Made by a program: the position numbers and the translations under genes. Under the pieces are notes generated by a model that made no database searches, was not told where the DNA came from, and saw nothing but the letters and a program-made list of their open reading frames with translations. DNA of 64,000 nt from Bhargavaea cecembensis (GTDB lineage Bacteria; Bacillota; Bacilli; Bacillales_A; Planococcaceae), in the NCBI RefSeq assembly GCF_000826125.2, contig NZ_LN651372.1, positions 489,547-553,546 of the forward strand, written 5' to 3'. Positions 62,003-64,000 of this stretch are shown in pieces (positions within the stretch are counted from its first letter, which is position 1; every line of letters begins with the position of its first letter).

Positions 62003-62207
62003 CCTGGAATTAAACAGGAGAATGGGCGATTTTGGGCGGGATTGATTTCCGCTCCGGAGACTCGCTTGCCGCGGTCGTCGCCTGATAAGATTTCCCGGGA
62101 AACGTCTTCCGGCGGATGTGAAGGTGGTGGGGGGGCTGTCCGGTGGAGTATGATTCAGGCAGAGGGTTGAGTTTCATCGTTATTTTTTCCAGAAAAGAGG
62201 ATCAATC

Positions 62208-62807
62208 ATGGATTTTTCACAGTTGGAGGGACGGGAGCCGGACCGGGTAGTGGAACTGGACCTGATGAAGGTGGCGAAGGAGAGCCTCTGGCTGACACTG
62301 CTGTCAACCGTCTTCCTCTTTTTGGGCAATGCACTGCTGCACAGCCTATTCCGCGGGGACGGATTCGAGTTCACCTTTTCGATCAAGGGGATCATCATCG
62401 GAACGCTTCTGTTCATCGCCGGGTACGTCGTCCTGATCGTCGTTCATGAGGCGTTCCATCTGCTCGGGTTCCGGCTGTTTGGCGGCGTTCCGTTCCGGGA
62501 AATGGCATTCGGCCTCAATCTCGAAGCCGGCATCGCCTATGCGACGACCAAAGTTCCGATCCATAACCGGGGCATGCGCAAGGCGCTGCTGCTGCCGCTC
62601 TGGATGACCGGCATCCTGCCGGCTGCGGTCGGCCTCTGGCTCGACAGCTATCTTCTTTTATTCCTGTCCGCCTGGCTGATCGGCGGGGCGGCGGGAGACC
62701 TGGCGATGGACCGGGAACTGAAGCGGCTGCCGGGGGACTGGCTCATCAAAGATGATCCTGAGAAGCCGAAGCTCTACGCCTACAGCCCGGGTCCGGACGG
62801 CGAATAA
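62208..62807 (+). CDS. DUF3267 membrane protein with HEXXH metalloprotease-like motif
   Basis: A 199-residue membrane protein with about four helices. IVVHEAFHLLGFRLFGG carries HEAFH (His80, Glu81, His84), as in DUF3267 proteins thought to be site-2-protease-like zinc proteases. The C-terminal GGAAGDLAMDRELKRLP could supply the third ligand (Asp). The ATG follows AAAAGAGG. It is the only plus-strand gene in the right-hand block and converges on ychF. Activity is unproven for the family. Confidence 0.88.
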   Translation: MDFSQLEGREPDRVVELDLMKVAKESLWLTLLSTVFLFLGNALLHSLFRGDGFEFTFSIKGIIIGTLLFIAGYVVLIVVHEAFHLLGFRLFGGVPFREMAFGLNLEAGIAYATTKVPIHNRGMRKALLLPLWMTGILPAAVGLWLDSYLLLFLSAWLIGGAAGDLAMDRELKRLPGDWLIKDDPEKPKLYAYSPGPDGE

Positions 62808-62849
62808 TAAAAACAGCTCCGCGGAGATAAACCCGCGGAGCTGTTTTTG
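62808..62849. terminator. Bidirectional terminator between the DUF3267 gene and ychF
   Basis: AAAAACAGCTCCGCGG pairs with CCGCGGAGCTGTTTTT. Confidence 0.92.
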
Positions 62850-62858
62850 GTTGTGTTC

Positions 62859-63959
62859 TTATACGTTAAAGCGGAACAGCATGACGTCGCCGTCCTGCAC
62901 GACGTATTCCTTACCTTCGAGGCGGACCTTGCCGGCTTCCTTCGCGGCCGCCATCGAACCGGCCGCGAGCAGGTCTTCATAGGAGACCGTCTCTGCGCGG
63001 ATGAATCCGCGTTCAAAGTCGGTATGGATGACGCCCGCACACTGCGGAGCCTTCATGCCTTTGCGGAACGTCCAGGCGCGCACTTCTTTTTCGCCCGCCG
63101 TGAAGTACGTGGCGAGGCCGAGCAGCCGGTAGGCCGCACGGATGAGCTGGTCGAGTCCGGCTTCCCGGATGCCGAGCTCTTCGAGGAACATCGCCTTCTC
63201 CTCGTCATCAAGTTCGGCCATTTCCTCTTCGATCTTCGCACAGACGACGATCACCTCGGCATTGTCTCCCTCGGCGAACTCGCGCACTTTCTGGACGTAC
63301 TCGTTGCCGTCCGGATCCGCGATGTCGTCTTCGGATACGTTGGCGACGTAGAGCATCGGCTTGATCGTCAGCAAGTTCATCCCTTTGATGACCTTCAGCT
63401 CGTCATCCGTGAAGTCGACCGAGCGGGCCGGCTTCTCGTTTTCGAACGCTTCCTTCAGCCGGACGAGGATCGGCTCTTCCAGCATCGCTTCCTTGTCTTT
63501 CGACTTGACCATCTTCGACACGCGGGTGAGGCGCTTGTCGACGCTTTCGAGGTCGGCCAGGATGAGTTCGAGGTTGATCACTTCGATATCCTCGATCGGA
63601 TCGACTTTTCCGGACACGTGCGTAATGTTCTCGTCGGCGAAGCAGCGGACGACCTCGCAGATCGCGTCCACTTCCCGGATATGGGAAAGGAACTTGTTTC
63701 CGAGGCCTTCGCCTTTGCTGGCCCCTTTGACGATCCCGGCGATGTCGGTGAATTCGAACGCGGTCGGGACCGTCTTCTTCGGCTTCACGAGCTCGGTCAG
63801 CTTATTGAGCCGCTCATCGGGCACTTCCACGATGCCGACGTTCGGGTCGATCGTGCAGAACGGATAGTTTGCCGCTTCCGCACCGGATTTGGTGATGGCG
63901 TTGAACAGGGTCGACTTCCCGACGTTCGGGAGACCGACGATTCCGGCAGTTAGTGCCAT
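62859..63959 (-). CDS. ychF: Redox/stress-related ATPase YchF (EngD)
   Basis: A 366-residue Obg-family P-loop NTPase that prefers ATP and binds ribosomes. G1 is GIVGLPNVGKSTLFNA, G3 is FTDIAGIVKGASKGEGLGNK, and the C-terminal TGS domain ends EYVVQDGDVMLFRFNV. Full length, with the ATG at 63957-63959; a frame start four codons earlier is less likely. It lies just right of rpsF as in Bacillus. Confidence 0.97.
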   Translation of the reverse strand: MALTAGIVGLPNVGKSTLFNAITKSGAEAANYPFCTIDPNVGIVEVPDERLNKLTELVKPKKTVPTAFEFTDIAGIVKGASKGEGLGNKFLSHIREVDAICEVVRCFADENITHVSGKVDPIEDIEVINLELILADLESVDKRLTRVSKMVKSKDKEAMLEEPILVRLKEAFENEKPARSVDFTDDELKVIKGMNLLTIKPMLYVANVSEDDIADPDGNEYVQKVREFAEGDNAEVIVVCAKIEEEMAELDDEEKAMFLEELGIREAGLDQLIRAAYRLLGLATYFTAGEKEVRAWTFRKGMKAPQCAGVIHTDFERGFIRAETVSYEDLLAAGSMAAAKEAGKVRLEGKEYVVQDGDVMLFRFNV

Positions 63960-64000
63960 GGTTTTCCACAACCTTTCGATCTATGCAAATCATTAAGGGG

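Overview
The window looks like an origin-proximal chromosome segment of a GC-rich member of the Bacillales, most likely a Planococcaceae relative such as Bhargavaea (inference from gene content and order, not from a database match). The right-hand third carries the familiar Bacillus series ychF, rpsF-ssb-rpsR, yybS, gdpP-rplI, dnaC, purA, walRKHIJ, htrA, yyzF, rlmH. In Bacillus this order lies just left of oriC, so the right end of the window should be nearer the origin, and most genes here are on the minus strand, i.e. leading strand. No rRNA, tRNA, insertion sequence, prophage or CRISPR array was seen.

Layout, left to right. 1-4235: a tryptophan operon (trpE-trpG-trpD-trpC, minus strand) with a sigma-A promoter and a complete tRNA-Trp T-box leader; its TrpG has lost the catalytic cysteine. 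4319-9063: a PBP4-type carboxypeptidase, the MgtE magnesium channel, an acetyltransferase and small unknown genes. 9125-13813: a cell-surface locus (secreted repeat protein, LPXTG protein with a six-residue minisatellite, class D sortase) whose first two genes are joined by a long hairpin over the stop codon and the next ribosome binding site. 13941-21066: nicotinamidase, a succinyl-CoA:acetate CoA-transferase with a LytTR regulator, flavin reductase, methyltransferase, a secreted repeat protein, a LysE exporter and two small unknown genes. 21112-28168: the biotin genes bioY-bioB under BirA operators, PgeF, a TPR protein, aspartate dehydrogenase, a Rieske-tailed FAD oxidoreductase and a nucleobase permease. 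28292-32041: the citST-citM citrate module with a CcpA site. 32095-35170: a MarR-controlled drug exporter and a YlmA-type ABC ATPase. 35345-39735: the pstSCAB-phoU phosphate operon with a Pho box. 39933-44174: a lactate-oxidase-like flavoenzyme, an SDR gene remnant, an ECF S component and malate:quinone oxidoreductase. 44515-63959: the core origin-proximal block.

The most unusual signal is a set of five intergenic tandem arrays (1729-1833, 35259-35342, 41207-41316, 42134-42566, 52500-52685). Each is phased at exactly 21 bp (one at 20 bp), each has its own consensus, and each lies just downstream of a gene's 3' end. They are not CRISPRs, and I know no standard feature type for them. A second notable signal is a cluster of seven DnaA-box-like 9-mers around yyzF-rlmH (45020-45384). 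A third is a WalR box in front of the M23 wall hydrolase next to the wal operon.

Much of the region reads as regulated modules: the T-box senses uncharged tRNA-Trp, BirA senses biotin, a Pho box senses phosphate, cre sites link citrate uptake and acetate activation to carbon status, and WalR appears linked to a neighbouring hydrolase.
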